Source: Helicoverpa zea
Taxonomy: Eukaryota > Arthropoda > Insecta > Lepidoptera > Noctuidae
NCBI RefSeq assembly: GCF_022581195.2
Contig: NC_061482.1
Span: 12,648,001 to 12,712,000 of the forward strand
Direction: 5' to 3'
DNA: 64,000 nucleotides
The position numbers and the translations under genes were made by a program. The notes beneath the pieces were generated by a model. The model saw only the letters and a list, made by a program, of their open reading frames with translations, did no database searches and had not been told where the DNA came from. Shown in pieces: positions 33,303-45,209 of the stretch. Numbering within the stretch: the first letter of the stretch is position 1; the number at the start of each line of letters is the position of its first letter.

Positions 33303-34200
33303 ATGTGCGCAGGAGTGTGTGCGCAGGTGTGTGTGCGCAGGAGTGTGCGCAGGAGTGTGTGCAGGAGTGTGCGCAGGAGTGTGTGCGCAGGAGTGTGTGC
33401 AGGAGTGTGTGCAGGAGTGTGTGCGCAGGAGTGTGTGCGCAGGAGTGTGTGCATGAGTGTGCGCAGGAGTGTGTGCGCAGGAGTGTGCGCAGGAGTGTGT
33501 GCAGGAGTGTGTGCAGGAGTGTGTGCGCAGGAGTGTGTGCGCAGGAGTGTGTACAGGAGTGTGTGCGCAGGAGTGTGTGCGCAGGGGTGTCCGCAGGAGT
33601 TTGTGCGCAGGAGTGTGTGCGCAGCAGTGTGTGCAGAAGTGTGTGCGCAGGAGTGTGCGCAGGAGTGAGTGCGCAGGAGTGTGTACAGGAATGTGTGCGC
33701 AGGAGTGTGCGCAAGAGTGTGTACATGAGTGTGTGCGCAGGAGTGTCCGCAGGAGTGTGTGCGGAGGAGTGTGTGCGTAAGAGTGTCCGCAGGAGTGTGT
33801 GCGCAGGAGTGTGTGCGCAGGAGTGTGTACGCAGGAGTGTGTGCAGGAGTGTGTGCAGGAGTGTGTACAGGAGTGTGTGCGCAGGAGTGTGCGCAGGAGT
33901 GTGTACATGAGTGTGTGCGCAGGAGTGTGCGCAGGAGTGTCCACAGGAGTGTGTGCGCAGGAGTGTGTGCAGGAGTGTGTGCGCGGGAGTGTGTACAGGA
34001 GTGTGTGCGCAGGAGTGTGTGCGTAGGAGTGTGTACAGGAGTGTGTGCGCAGGAGTGTGTGCGCAGGAGTGTGTACAGGAGTGTGTGCGCAGGAGTGTGT
34101 GCAGGAGTGTGTGCGCAGGAGTGTGCGCAGGAGTGTGTACAGGAGTGTGTGCGCAGGAGTGTTTGCGCTGGAGTGAGCTCGGGCGTGTGTGCATAGGAGT
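33303..34200 (+). repeat. GTGTGCGCAGGAGT minisatellite
   Basis: About 900 bp of 14-nt (GTGTGCGCAGGAGT) and 12-nt (GTGTGCAGGAGT, GTGCGCAGGAGT, GTGTACAGGAGT) units are mixed in irregular order. A higher-order block containing GTGTACATGAGT recurs near 33720 and 33900. No unit carries a stop in most frames, so long ORFs appear on both strands; none is a gene. Confidence 0.95.
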
Positions 34201-35111
34201 TTGAGAGGCTACTTTGGTACTTATAGATATTTAAGTGTTTTTTATAGTATAACTATAAATGAATACCTAGTGAAATAAAACATCGTTATTGGGTTTTTTA
34301 TTTATTTTTCACACCTTTTATAACGGCTTCTCCTACAAACTACAAGGTCAGCTTTGCTTGACCAATACTTATAATTTATAAACTACAATCCAAAAGGGTA
34401 CCTATCGGTACGTACCGTGTATAATCCCTAACGTTTTACATAGGTAGGTATATATTAATAAAATGTTGATTTATGCCTAGGTACGTTTATAATCCGAAAA
34501 GTGAATCAAATTACAGCCTCTCCCAGTTGATACTTTCCCTTCGACACGAAACGTCCACAAGCAACGTTAATTTGGCGGTTGGCTTGGTCGTTGATATGTC
34601 AGTCGTTTTTCAGTCATCAGCTTTGGATCAAACAATATAACATTAAAATTCGGATTAAATTGTAAATGACTTGAATGAATGTTACATTTAATGCTTAAAT
34701 ATCTACGCATATTTTAAATGCGGGAGGAATCTATTACATCCAAAAGAACCTACATTGTTATAATAAGCAAGTAGGTTCATGACATCAATGTGAAGTATGA
34801 GTACTTATATAGCAAATGTAATTAACTGTTACATTAAAACGTGGATCATTTATATTAATGTATTGAATGATTATATAGACACCGATATCATTACTGACTA
34901 TTAGGCGACTGTATGAGATATAAATAAATAGGAACATCAAATTAATGATTGCTGAAATGCTTAAAAACTTAATCAAAAGTAACGTTTTATAAATAGTTCT
35001 GCAATTCGCGATTTAATAATCAATCCAAAACTTTAAAATAGTAACAAATATAAATACTAATATCAAAAATACAGATCAAAACTCGAAAATATAAATCACA
35101 GTAGTAAAGTC
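34201..35111. other. Intergenic, 3' of TCF25
   Basis: AT-rich DNA with no gene seen. A TTTAAT (minus ATTAAA) at about 35013 is a possible weak polyadenylation signal for TCF25. Confidence 0.35.
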
Positions 35112-38100
35112 TTAGTCTACATCGCTCTCCTTGAAGATGCCATCCAGCGTCTCGTCGTTGGGGGCCGCGGCGATAGCTTCGGCCAGCGCTTTGCGGTACT
35201 TCTCGTAATTCTCCTCGTCGTCATCGTAATCATATTCGACGTCTTGTTCGTAATCATCGTCGTCGGTATCGACCGGTCGCGTGGGCCTCCACTGCGAGGG
35301 CTCCGGCCCGCTCGCGGACTCTTCCTCAGGTGGAGCTTGCGGCTGTCCACTATTCTCGGCATTATCATCCGGGATATGAATGACGTAGCGTCGGGTCGTC
35401 CCGCTACCATCGTCGAGGCCCGGCATCACAGTAAAGCTGCCAAGTGGCAGAGTGAACGTGAGTCCGATGTTGGCATTGCCGCGAAGGTTCTCAATCGGAG
35501 TTTCGTCGCCTTGATACACAGTTCCGGGGGTGTTGTTAAAGTCAGACGCAGCATCGGAGCCTGGGACATTAGGCCCTGTCCCAGTAGGGTGGAGTCGGCT
35601 CGACTCCGGGGGTACGCTGGACGCAAAGTTGATGAACTGAGGGAAGCAACCTGTATGCATCGCTAGCTGAGTAAGCATGATGAGATGATCGTTGCGGATG
35701 TCGTTGCTGTGGACAAAAAACGGTCATGAATCATTCTTAACAGTGTTAACTACGGATAAGATTTTATTTAATGTGATAAAAATCTTCTCGGTATTTGTTT
35801 ATTTCTTAACTATTTGCGCAATTGCTTTAATACATAAGTTAAGTGCTACTTTTACACTCATTTCATTTTTTAAAATACATACTACTAGACGATCGCCGCG
35901 TCTATCCGCATGCGAAAAACTCAAAAGGTTGGGAATTTCACTTGGTTTTCACCAATTTACAAGGTTTTGGTACTCTCACCAAGGACTCGTTAGGTGCGAA
36001 CACCCTCCAGTCCTTACATTTAAAATGTCATGCACAAATTCAGCGCATCTTGCTGATTCAGTATATCGTAGCAAATTTATGGGACATTTCATTTTTAATC
36101 ATACAATTACAACTTAGGAAAAATAAACTTTTAAAATCTTAGTTCAGTCAGGATTAAGTGATAGTCTGAGATCCGTAGCAGAAGCGTGCTTTTCTTTTTT
36201 ACATAATCACAGTAGGAAAATTGGGATGTGCAAACAGAAACAACACGATGGTGGAGCAGATCGAGGAGTATGTACGGTCTACGAGGGAACTTCAAGTCGT
36301 TCATGATTCAAGTTCCAACACATCAAGGGTCGTCTATCGGAGATGCCTGATAGAGATAACGAAGAAACAAAATTAAAAATCGGATTTTGATTAAATTCAG
36401 CAATAAATATACACCAGAATACGTACGTGCTTGCGACTGGTTAATAAATTAAGCAGATGAGACACTTCTACTCAGATCATTTTTATATGTCAGTCAGTAT
36501 TTAAAAATAAAATAAAAAACATACATATTACATATTTATTGTAAATATTTTTGTGCTGAGTTGTATACTGTGTTACAGTTTGTACCTATTTCTATATTTA
36601 AAATTTCGTAAATCTTATTCAAGTTATATACAAATTATTGGCGTTCACTCAATATCTCAATATTGATTTTTATGTACACCCGTGTTAGGAACAAATGATA
36701 AATTAAGCTAAAATTCCCTGTTAAATCTTAGATGAGGTTCTTATCGGTCTAAATAACAGTTATAGTAAGTTCAACTCAGTCTTGCGCGCGGCCTTATGTG
36801 TGGGTAACCCTTGTACATACACAGTGACTTTGTGTGCGTGACAAGAGGTACAGTCGGGTACAAATACAGTTATTTAGGGGTTACGGCAGCGGCTGTTTAA
36901 AGAAAAACAGTTATTACGTAATTTAATGTTTATTTATTTATAATGATTCTGAATCGCTACTTGAAAAATCAAATGATGAATTTTCGGATTCGCTACTCTC
37001 ACCGAGGTAAATTATAAATTTTGACTCCATGTCAAAATGTCTATAGTATTTTTCTTTTTTCTTTTGTACATGTCGACAAGTATTACCCAACATCCCTTCA
37101 TCAATATGACTTAAATGTTCATTTATGAGTTTCATTATTTCCGTCTTATTTTGGTCGACATTATGCGAAGCAATATTATTTTTTTAAATTCCCCACACAT
37201 TTTGTTTACATTATTATACTAGATTATACGTCTTTTTACATTCTTAGTCCACACTTTTATTTATTGTCCGCGTACCCCGAGATCTAGAAAATATGTAAGG
37301 AGTATTTAATTCATCTTAGATATTTCATCTCATTTATTTCTTAGATACTGTCAACGTCAATTTGAAAAAACTTATGAGAAAATAATGAAAAACTGTAAAA
37401 TGTAATAATAAAAAGCTTTGAATGTTGTTTCATTTTTTGAAACGCTACCTGACTCCTTAAACATTTTCTCCGTGAAGAACTAGACATTTTCGTAAACGAC
37501 TGTACCCATAACAAAAAGCGATAAGAACACGTCATGCTCGGACGACGTCACTATCACACGAATGAAAGTTGTATATTTACAAGCCGACGCACACATAGGG
37601 CCGCGCGCAAATCTGAGTTGAACTATCTATACCACGTTGAGTAAGAAGACAATATAAAAAAAAAACTTGTGAGAAACGGATAAATAGCAAATCAGAAAAA
37701 AAAAATTTAGAAACTCAGCCATTTTTAAGGAAAGCCGCCATATATTTATCAGCTTTTTATTTCAAATAAAATGAGACTAAAATAACAACCAACCAACGGA
37801 GGCCACAGTAGAACAAGTACTCGTCGATTCCTCATAAAAGAGTACATTATTATGTATATAAACACTAAATTGAGCAATTTATTGTAGAAACACTCCATGA
37901 TATTGTAGAAATCCATGCATACGGGTCGATATAATAAATACATACCACTCAAAAGTGGAATGAAAAAATCACCTGATGTCCTACGGTATATCAATAATGG
38001 TCAAATTGGATAAAAGTTTTGATAAAAAATTAATTTCTCAAGTAAAATATCTAATTGAAATAGGCCATAAAACCCAATTGTGGCGAAAAATGGAACTAAT

Positions 38101-41100
38101 AACGCCATTTTGAACTTCCATGAAGCTATAATTTTCTATACGAACTGCAAGATTCAAATTGTAACCAAAAAGCAAATGATGGTGACCAGCAATAGTTCCA
38201 CTTTTCGCGTCCTTTAAAGAGCCTTATCTTGTAACTTAATTTTAACTTGTAAAAGATAGTATGTGCCAAAAATGTATTGCACATAAGGTTTTAGGCAACT
38301 TCATGTAGCAAGTATAAAATATCAAAATATAGTTTCTTTAGTTCCCGGCAGCCTTCCTCCAGTTGCCTACATGCACGCGCATTATTATCGAATATAATAA
38401 ATACACAAAGGAAATAAACTTACGAAAACAAATCATAAGAGTCAACTTAGGAGTAACAAAAACAATAGAAAAAAAAAAAAAACAAAAAAAAGGTTTGATA
38501 TAAACCCATCAATCGATTTCGCTATTTAAAAATAAACTTTGTTGCAAAACATCAAAACCCTACGATAATCATGTTCTCGCGATTGCGTATTTATTTAAGT
38601 TTTATTTATAAGAGATTTCTTTCCAAAATACAAATTGTAATTTAGGATATGCTTTGCAAATCTGTCTAAACCCTTAAATACTAGTAACACATCAACCAAC
38701 AAAACTTATAAATAAAACAAACACAGATAACAAAATCCCATTAATCATGATTACCACAGGTGCAAATTAAAAATAATACTATAGTTCGGCCATTCAGAGA
38801 ATGCGTTCCTGACACGTCGCGATTGAACTGACGACGTAATAACATTCATTGATTATTGATATAATAATGTTGTTTTAATGCTCCTCAATTGTTAAAACGG
38901 TAAACAACCAGCAAAAATATTTTTATCGTAACTGCAACGCCATTGCAAAGTTACGTCGTCAGTTCAATCGCGACGTGTCAGGAACGCATTCTCTGAATGG
39001 CCGAACTATAAAATCATTGATATACAACAACCCAAGATACAGTCTCAAAAAAAAATTGGTACGTAACTTTTTTTTTCGAAAGTCCGTTCATGTCACCTAC
39101 CCGTATTTAAACTCGGCGCGTGTGTTACTGGCCTTATAGATCGAGAGCCAATAACCGTCAAAGCAGCCGTCAGTCAAACTTCGTAATTGTCTATCGTTTA
39201 GACCTACTGTAAGGCAGATGCACACACAAAGTTCCAGCCTTTATAAAATAACGATGATCTGACAGTCACTGGCTCTTGGGCTATTAAAACCGTTTTGCGC
39301 CCTCACACAAACGCAACATTTTGTGAGGACGTTTTTGAGACGTTGAGTGTGAATCTTGGGTTTTTTTGTATATCAATGACTAAAATGCGACCGTGGACGC
39401 CATTAGTCGTCGACGGGGGGTTCGAAATAAGACGGTATCATTGAGTGAAAGAACCTGTAAACAGCTGAACGCCCCACGCTAACGTTTTGAGGCCTCGGGG
39501 TCTTGTAGTTATAGTTGTAGCGATTTTCCGACTTGTCGAAAAGTGGGTCCCAGGCGCATGTGGGGCGGTAGAAGCCGGTCAGCGGCTGTAAAATGTAAAT
39601 TCATAAATATATCTTCATATATAAAAATAATTAAATTAATTGGCGAAGGTTCTTCTTCAAACAACTGTCAGGAGCCGAATGTCAGAGTCTATTCATATTA
39701 CGCATAACGTTTCGTCGGTTACATGTGAACGACAAAGTGAATATATATGGAAATACAGTAAACTGCGTAACGTTATTCGCTCACATTCGGCGGCTGACAA
39801 TCATTAGTTTGAACACAACCTTAGACAAAATCATCATCTGCAAACCGAAAGCCGACAACAACATAGTTGGGAAAAGGTTAGGCAGATGATGATTATATTA
39901 TTAAAAGAGTATGTATATGAAAGTAATAACATACAGCATCAAGTATGAGCTTGGCCATGCTGCTCAGCACAGAGACATGGCGAAGGTACTCCGGGGGCCA
40001 TACTTGGAACAGGCCGTTGCGGTTGATGGACCAGTGCTGGGCATCCTCCTGTTAAAGTGTAATGAAGTGTTACAACCTTTTTAAATGTGAAACCTTTTTG
40101 AATATAGTATGGAAACTTTTTGAAGGTATGAGTTTTTTATCTGTACTAAAATTTCTAGTGGTGTGAGCAAAAGCAACAGCATTGGTAAAGCTAGGTAAAA
40201 CATTTTTTGAGTCCAATTTTTCAAACAACACAAAGGAATTTAAGTGTGCAATTTTTTTTGTGATTTTATAATTTTCAATTATGTTCCAATCAATAGAAAT
40301 AGTGTTATTTTCTACTAAACCTTAAATACATTTTGTTACTAAATGAATCGTGTATATTACCCTAACAGCGGGATCGTTATCATATGCCTCGCACAGTTCC
40401 GTAACGTTCTTCATAAGCCAGTTCATGACTGGAGGCTCGTTCCAACGAGGGGATGTCATCTTAGCATAGATGAAGAACAAATCCTGCAGGCCATTGGTCC
40501 ATCTGTAATTAATTTCAAATTAAAGCTTGCTAAAAGACTTACAGCCTTTGAACACTTGACTAAAAAGTGTGTCTGCAAAATGGACCTTTCAATGTCATAA
40601 TCTGATAAGGGTTCAACAGACGTTTAAAAGTTTTTGTGGTACGACAGTTAGGTTAAAGAAATCATTTTACGTTCACCTCGCTCTCGGTCTATGAGATTGA
40701 GGGATAAGAGTAAAACAATATCCGTCTTACCACAAAAACTTTTAAACGTCAGTTTATGCCTTGTCTAAAAAAATGTCAAATTATGACGTTGACATATGGT
40801 TCATTTTGCAGCCAAAATTTTATTAGACAAGTGTAAAACAGGGTTTAAAGTTTTTGTAGTAAGGCCCTTAGTATTTTGTTTTAGGCTGATTTAGCCTTAA
40901 CATTTAGCTAATAAATGATTGTGATTTGATTTTCGATTCGAATTAGCAACATAATTACCCCAGAAATCAATTATAAGAATAGATAAGGTAAAACAAAACA
41001 TACGGCATTTTAGGATCACTAGCAAAGATCGGATGTTCAGTAACTGTAGTGTTGGAAACCTTGCAGCATTCCAAGATCTTCAGGAGCACTACAGGGTGGG

Positions 41101-44100
41101 CCAAAATGGCCTCCCTGAGTAAAGCATCGGCAGTCGTAAGGTCCTCTGAAAAAACATTAGACATACATCCTTAAGTTTTTATTAAGAAATAGGCATCAAG
41201 GCTCAGTTTAACGTACAGTTGAAGTAAAATGATTTTGCTTTTCCGAGCTTAAACATTTCTGGAGACATTCGAAGGGTCAAGTTTACCAAGGAGTATTGGG
41301 TTGCCCGGGTAACTGAGTTGAGACGTTGGATAGGCAGTCGCTCCTTGAAAAACACTAGCTGCATCTGGTTAGACTGGCAGCCGACCACAGCGTATTTAGT
41401 TGGGAATAGGCAAGGAAAATGCTTAGAAGGGGCAAGTAATTTTACGTGAGCTCTATATTCCAGTTTAAAAGTACTTACGCTTGTTCTTAACCGCCACATG
41501 GAAATGCGCGAGAGCATTCGAATAGTTGATGTTATACAGGAGACAAGCATCACGGTGACGATCGAAGTAGCTGATAGTCCCAATCAGCCACTCATGCTCT
41601 CTAGCTCTCAAAGCCAGCACATCAATGATAGATATTATTGCCAACGGATCCGAAGGGTCAATGACCACCATCATTTTCGCTATCTCGAGCGCAGTGCGAT
41701 GACAAGCCTTGTTGGTAAGTAAGTATATGTACTTCAACATCGCCACATGGAATGGACGATTTTCCATGAATTTGTATTCTAGACGGACATTGTCCTGGAA
41801 AATGTTTTAAAAATTATTACAATTCAATGTGTTCGGAAACTTTATGGTATATGCAAACAAACAAAAAAAAATCCTCTTTTAAGTATATTAGTATAGTACC
41901 TGCGTCAGAACAAATAGCGGGTGGGCAACGTACTGCAGGTACGTAACAACATTCTCAACAATCTCGTTGGCGATGCCTGCTTCTTCAACACGGAACAGAC
42001 GGTCGGATATCTGAAAGCCAATATTGAGTTAGTAACTCTGACTCTTTTTATAGTCTCGAATATTTTGAGAAGCAACTGGTTACAAATTACAATACAAACC
42101 TCCAGCAAAGCCTCAACGTGCATATTGGCACGAGCTTCTTCCATAGTCATCAGAAGAGTGCTGGTCGATAGAGTCGAGAATCTCGTCAAGAAGGCACGAT
42201 GCATCTTCTGGTAAGCCTCGCTATGATTAAACACGAAGTACTTCTTGATTTGGTCTTCTTTATACTTGGCCATTGTTAGCCCTGAAGAATAAAATCAATA
42301 ATTTAAATATTTTAATAAGTATGTAAATGTAAAGTAAGTAATGTTATTGCAAGTAACTGACCAGTGTTCCTGAACTCATAGATTGTTGTATCCTTATTAG
42401 GATGAACTAAGACGCGCTTCATGGAAATGGCGCGATTGGATGGATGACGAGCCCTGAAAAATACAAAAGGTAGTTTTGATTATTGAGATAATTTATACAA
42501 AATTAAAAATATTTTTTTCTTATGTTGCAAGAAATCTTACCTGCGGTTGTTCTCAGTATCTGGACCAAAGAGTCTCCTGAGCTCATTGGCCACGTTCAGG
42601 TGTTTCCGATCACGGGCCAACACGAGCAAAGCCTCGTTAGTCTTCTTGACTTCGGCCTCGGGCGCCGGCGGTGGATCTCCCAACATTGCGTTCACCTCTT
42701 GCAAAGAACGATCGATGTCATCCAGCTGAAATAAGACAGTCAGGATTTTAGGAAAGTTATTTAAAAAAAACAGAAGTCTGTATAGTCTCTAAATCTAAAA
42801 TTCTTACCTCCTCGAGTGGTTTTCGAGCTTTCCCCTTGCCCTTCTTCTTAAAATTCTTCTTCTTAGTGGCGGGAGCAGTTTGGGCAGCCACTTTGTCACT
42901 CGTCTCTTCCTCACGATCGGATCCATGTTCCGATTCCGAATTAGAGCTCAACATCAACTAGAAAAATTTGAGATATTGTTAGTACTGATGGATCATAGTC
43001 AAAGACTGACCATAGACCATACTATTTACTTTATGATCATACTATATAAGTATTGGTATTTTACCATTTATTTTCGCTGAGCTACGAAAAAAAAATTAGC
43101 AAATGCAAGTTTTTGTTTCTATCTGTTATGACGAAATGATTTCTTGTAACTAATCAATTCGTTTCATTTTGACAGGGAGCTCAGCAGATATTTTTAAGAT
43201 GCGCAAGCGATGCATTGGGGTATAAGTTTGTTGACTTGATATCAAGTTTTAAACAGGGAGATGTAAATATTATTCTGCATTCTCTCCCAGAGCTCTTTTA
43301 AATTTAATCAGTTTAAAATCTATTCTTTATCCTCCCTTCCGTCTGTTGCTTTTCTCATAGTATTTTTTTATCCATATCCACATATGTACTATGTATGAGC
43401 TTGAACATTCCTCGGCCCAAAAGATGTCAATTTTCGTCTTTGCTCATACGTCTTACAGAATTTACGAGTCTCAAGACGGTTTCTTTTTGCTTAACTTGTT
43501 TGAGAAACAACCAATCCTAAGCGCAAGCGCCTCGAGTTAGAAGTTTACAAGCGACGGCTGTCAGACGAGGAACACGTTGCTCAAAAGAGTTACGAGGCTG
43601 CCCCACACGAGAACTTGCTCGTTGTTGCTCGCAAATTGAGCTAGGTAGCTCTGGTTATATCTACGAGTTCCTGGTAGGTCGAAAAGCTCTCCGGGCACCG
43701 CCTACCACCCTTATTGATCGCAAAATACGGAACACAAAGGAGCCGCGTGCAGCGCATGCGTGATAAGAATTCAAAATGGTGGAGGCAAGGCCATTTTCCT
43801 GGCGGTTGTAATGAATGTTGTCGAATTTCCTAAAGATATTCTGTAGAACTTACAATAAGTATCTTGTTTTGAGTTCCCAATTTACGGTAGGAAAATCAAT
43901 CTTTGTATTATAAGAATATCTCCAGTTGTTTAAGTCGTCATCAAACAAAGGAGTGCAGGCTGCGCTTTACGCATGTGCAATGACCCACCCATCCCCGCGC
44001 CATTTTGTCTGCTGAAGCATTATTGATTCCTGTACAAAATGGCGGATTTTTGTACAGCAGAAATGACAAAGGAAATGCTGAAGACCTAAACCTGACCTGT

Positions 44101-44585
44101 TTTTCAAAGAGCTCTTACTTAGATAAATCCCTATAAACATTCCATAACTGTGGTAGACACAGAGGGATGTTTTAAATGACCACTATGTCATGCACACATT
44201 TTGCAGTGATCCATAAAAGGTGTGGTGCGGGTTCATGACATAGAATTATAGAATTTAAAAGGGGAATGATAGATGATGTTGTTATTATTATAATAACCTA
44301 TATAATTTAAGAACGCAAGCCAATCATCAGCCGCTGTGCCAAAGTCAACAAGTCGCTATTCTCCAAATTGCTAGCAGCTCATCAGTGTCTTTGTTAGGAA
44401 TTTTACACTGCAAATTTTCAGTTGCAGTCAAATACATAGCTAATATGGTAATAATCACTTACCCCAGCAAACTTGGACTTGCCCGGCTGTTGAGCATACA
44501 GCGGCTGGTAGTCTTCATCAGAGTCATCCGGGGGTGGGGGAAGATCGTTGTTCCCCGCCACCCGTCGAAAATTGCGTGATGACAT
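35112..44585 (-). CDS. TCF25: TCF25/NULP1, ribosome quality-control factor
   Basis: TCF25 is the animal homologue of yeast Rqc1, which works with Listerin on stalled 60S ribosomes; it was first described as a transcription factor. Exons (minus): 44463-44585, 42808-42957, 42541-42725, 42362-42453, 42100-42281, 41900-42010, 41479-41794, 41004-41145, 40361-40502, 39935-40048, 39455-39585 and 35112-35706. The sum is 2283 nt, 760 residues plus TAA. All junctions are GT/AG and in phase. Seen: acidic N-terminus (PPPPDDSDEDY), a Lys-rich stretch (KKKNFKKKGKGKARK), LDDIDRSL, YFVFNHSEAYQ, YVAHPLFVLTQ, NRPFHVAMLKYI, DVLALRAREHEWLI and HPVVLLKILECC, in the family order. The last exon is Asp/Glu-rich and diverged from vertebrate TCF25 (about 676 residues). 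The 3' end is uncertain: without the last splice, exon 11 reads RFFHSMIPSYFEPPVDD to TAA at 39403, which resembles the vertebrate FFRSLLPNY region and gives a 579-residue form. Confidence 0.9.
36761..37631 (-). mobile_element. TIR transposon with DDE-transposase tail remnant
   Basis: The inverted ends match over about 40 nt (TATAGTAAGTTCAACTCAG on the left, TATAGATAGTTCAACTCAG inverse on the right), both continuing into TTGCGCGCGGCC. On the minus strand, ORF 37135-36938 (MKLINEHLSHIDEGML... LGESSESE) resembles the C-terminal end of IS630/Tc1-like transposases used by many Lepidoptera. The catalytic core is missing. Confidence 0.65.
38780..39010. mobile_element. 231-bp MITE, copy 2
   Basis: This is the inverse-orientation twin of 30698-30928, of the same length and near identical by eye, within a TCF25 intron. 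Confidence 0.85.
39131..39288. mobile_element. MITE, 'GCCCAAGAGCCAG' family, copy 2
   Basis: Its right end CACTGGCTCTTGGGCTAT is the inverse of the copy-1 left end at 23198. Core blocks are shared with copy 1. Confidence 0.6.
39851..39895 (+). repeat. SINE tail fragment
   Basis: GCCGACAACAACATAGTTGG followed by GGAAAAGG and GATGATGAT matches the tail of the SINE at 30965. It lies in TCF25 intron 10. Confidence 0.6.
40524..40863. mobile_element. Two inverted MITEs of the CTTACTACAAAAAC family
   Basis: 40726-40863 (138 bp) is a close inverse copy of 14124-14260. 40524-40645 is a diverged copy in the opposite orientation with one shared end (TTTAAAAGTTTTTGTGGTA). Both lie in the TCF25 intron between exons 8 and 9, starting about 20 nt from the exon 9 acceptor. 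Confidence 0.7.
41283..41416 (+). mobile_element. SINE fragment in TCF25 intron
   Basis: Blocks GTATTGGGTTGCCCGGGTAA, GATAGGCAGTCGCTCCTTG and GTTGGGAATAGGCAAGG match the 30965 SINE. It is 5'-truncated. Confidence 0.7.
42958..44462. other. TCF25 intron 1
   Basis: This 1.5-kb intron follows the first coding exon. No ORF or repeat was confidently recognised. Confidence 0.5.
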
Positions 44586-45209
44586 GGTGTCTGTAAATAA
44601 TACACACCACTATTTATTTCCACATAAAAATAGATGAACACAGTCACAAATCAATTCTAGAATAATTTAAATTAAAAAATGCACCTTATATTAACGAGAC
44701 CACCTTGACGAGTGGCCGCCGCCGTAAAACTGGGACCTAGATCTAGCCCGCTAGCTCTGCCTAGGGCTTGGAACATGCGCAAAGATGCCAATCAATAATT
44801 TAAAGCCTCGATTTCAGACATGCTCAGTCGCGAACCCCGGAAATATTGATTTATGGCTAGCTTATATTTGCTAATTGACCCCGCACCACCCTGCAACCCT
44901 CGGCGCTAGGTACTTTGTAAACCTCATCATAAAATAATTATTTTACACAATTATACGAAATACCATCGTAATGCAATGTTGTCATCAGCAGCATGTTCTG
45001 CAGACGTTCTGTGTCTTTATAGATGAAAAAATAAGAATAAGATGAAGAATTTTGTATGCTAAATCTTACCGACTTATTTTCCAGGTGTTGTTCTCAGCCT
45101 TGTTGATACGTATAGGGAAATTCAACCCGAATTCCTTGCTCCAAAATCTTATGTTTTGATTAGATATAAAGGTAATAATAATCTTAGGAGACGTATGACG
45201 TGTGGTCCT
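44586..45209. promoter_or_regulatory. TCF25 5' UTR and upstream region
   Basis: This is the region before the TCF25 ATG. A CG-rich stretch at about 44700-44760 (GTGGCCGCCGCCGTAAAA) is a plausible promoter area. No TATA box is obvious, and the start site cannot be placed. Confidence 0.35.

Larger units (their letters stand above)
35707..39454. other. TCF25 last intron (or 3' flank of short form)
   Basis: It holds two transposon insertions (36761-37631 and 38780-39010) and a MITE (39131-39288). Apart from these, no coding region is recognised. The last acceptor has a strong pyrimidine tract (TTTTTTGTCCACAG). Confidence 0.6.

Noticed and set aside
33181..34194. Long Cys/Val or His/Thr-rich ORFs on both strands (up to 337 codons)
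   Set aside because: They are translations of the 12/14-nt minisatellite; several frames on both strands stay open only because the unit lacks stops.
35244..35666. Plus-strand 140-codon ORF opposite the TCF25 last exon
   Set aside because: It is an antisense shadow of the open, GC-rich, acidic exon; no independent features.
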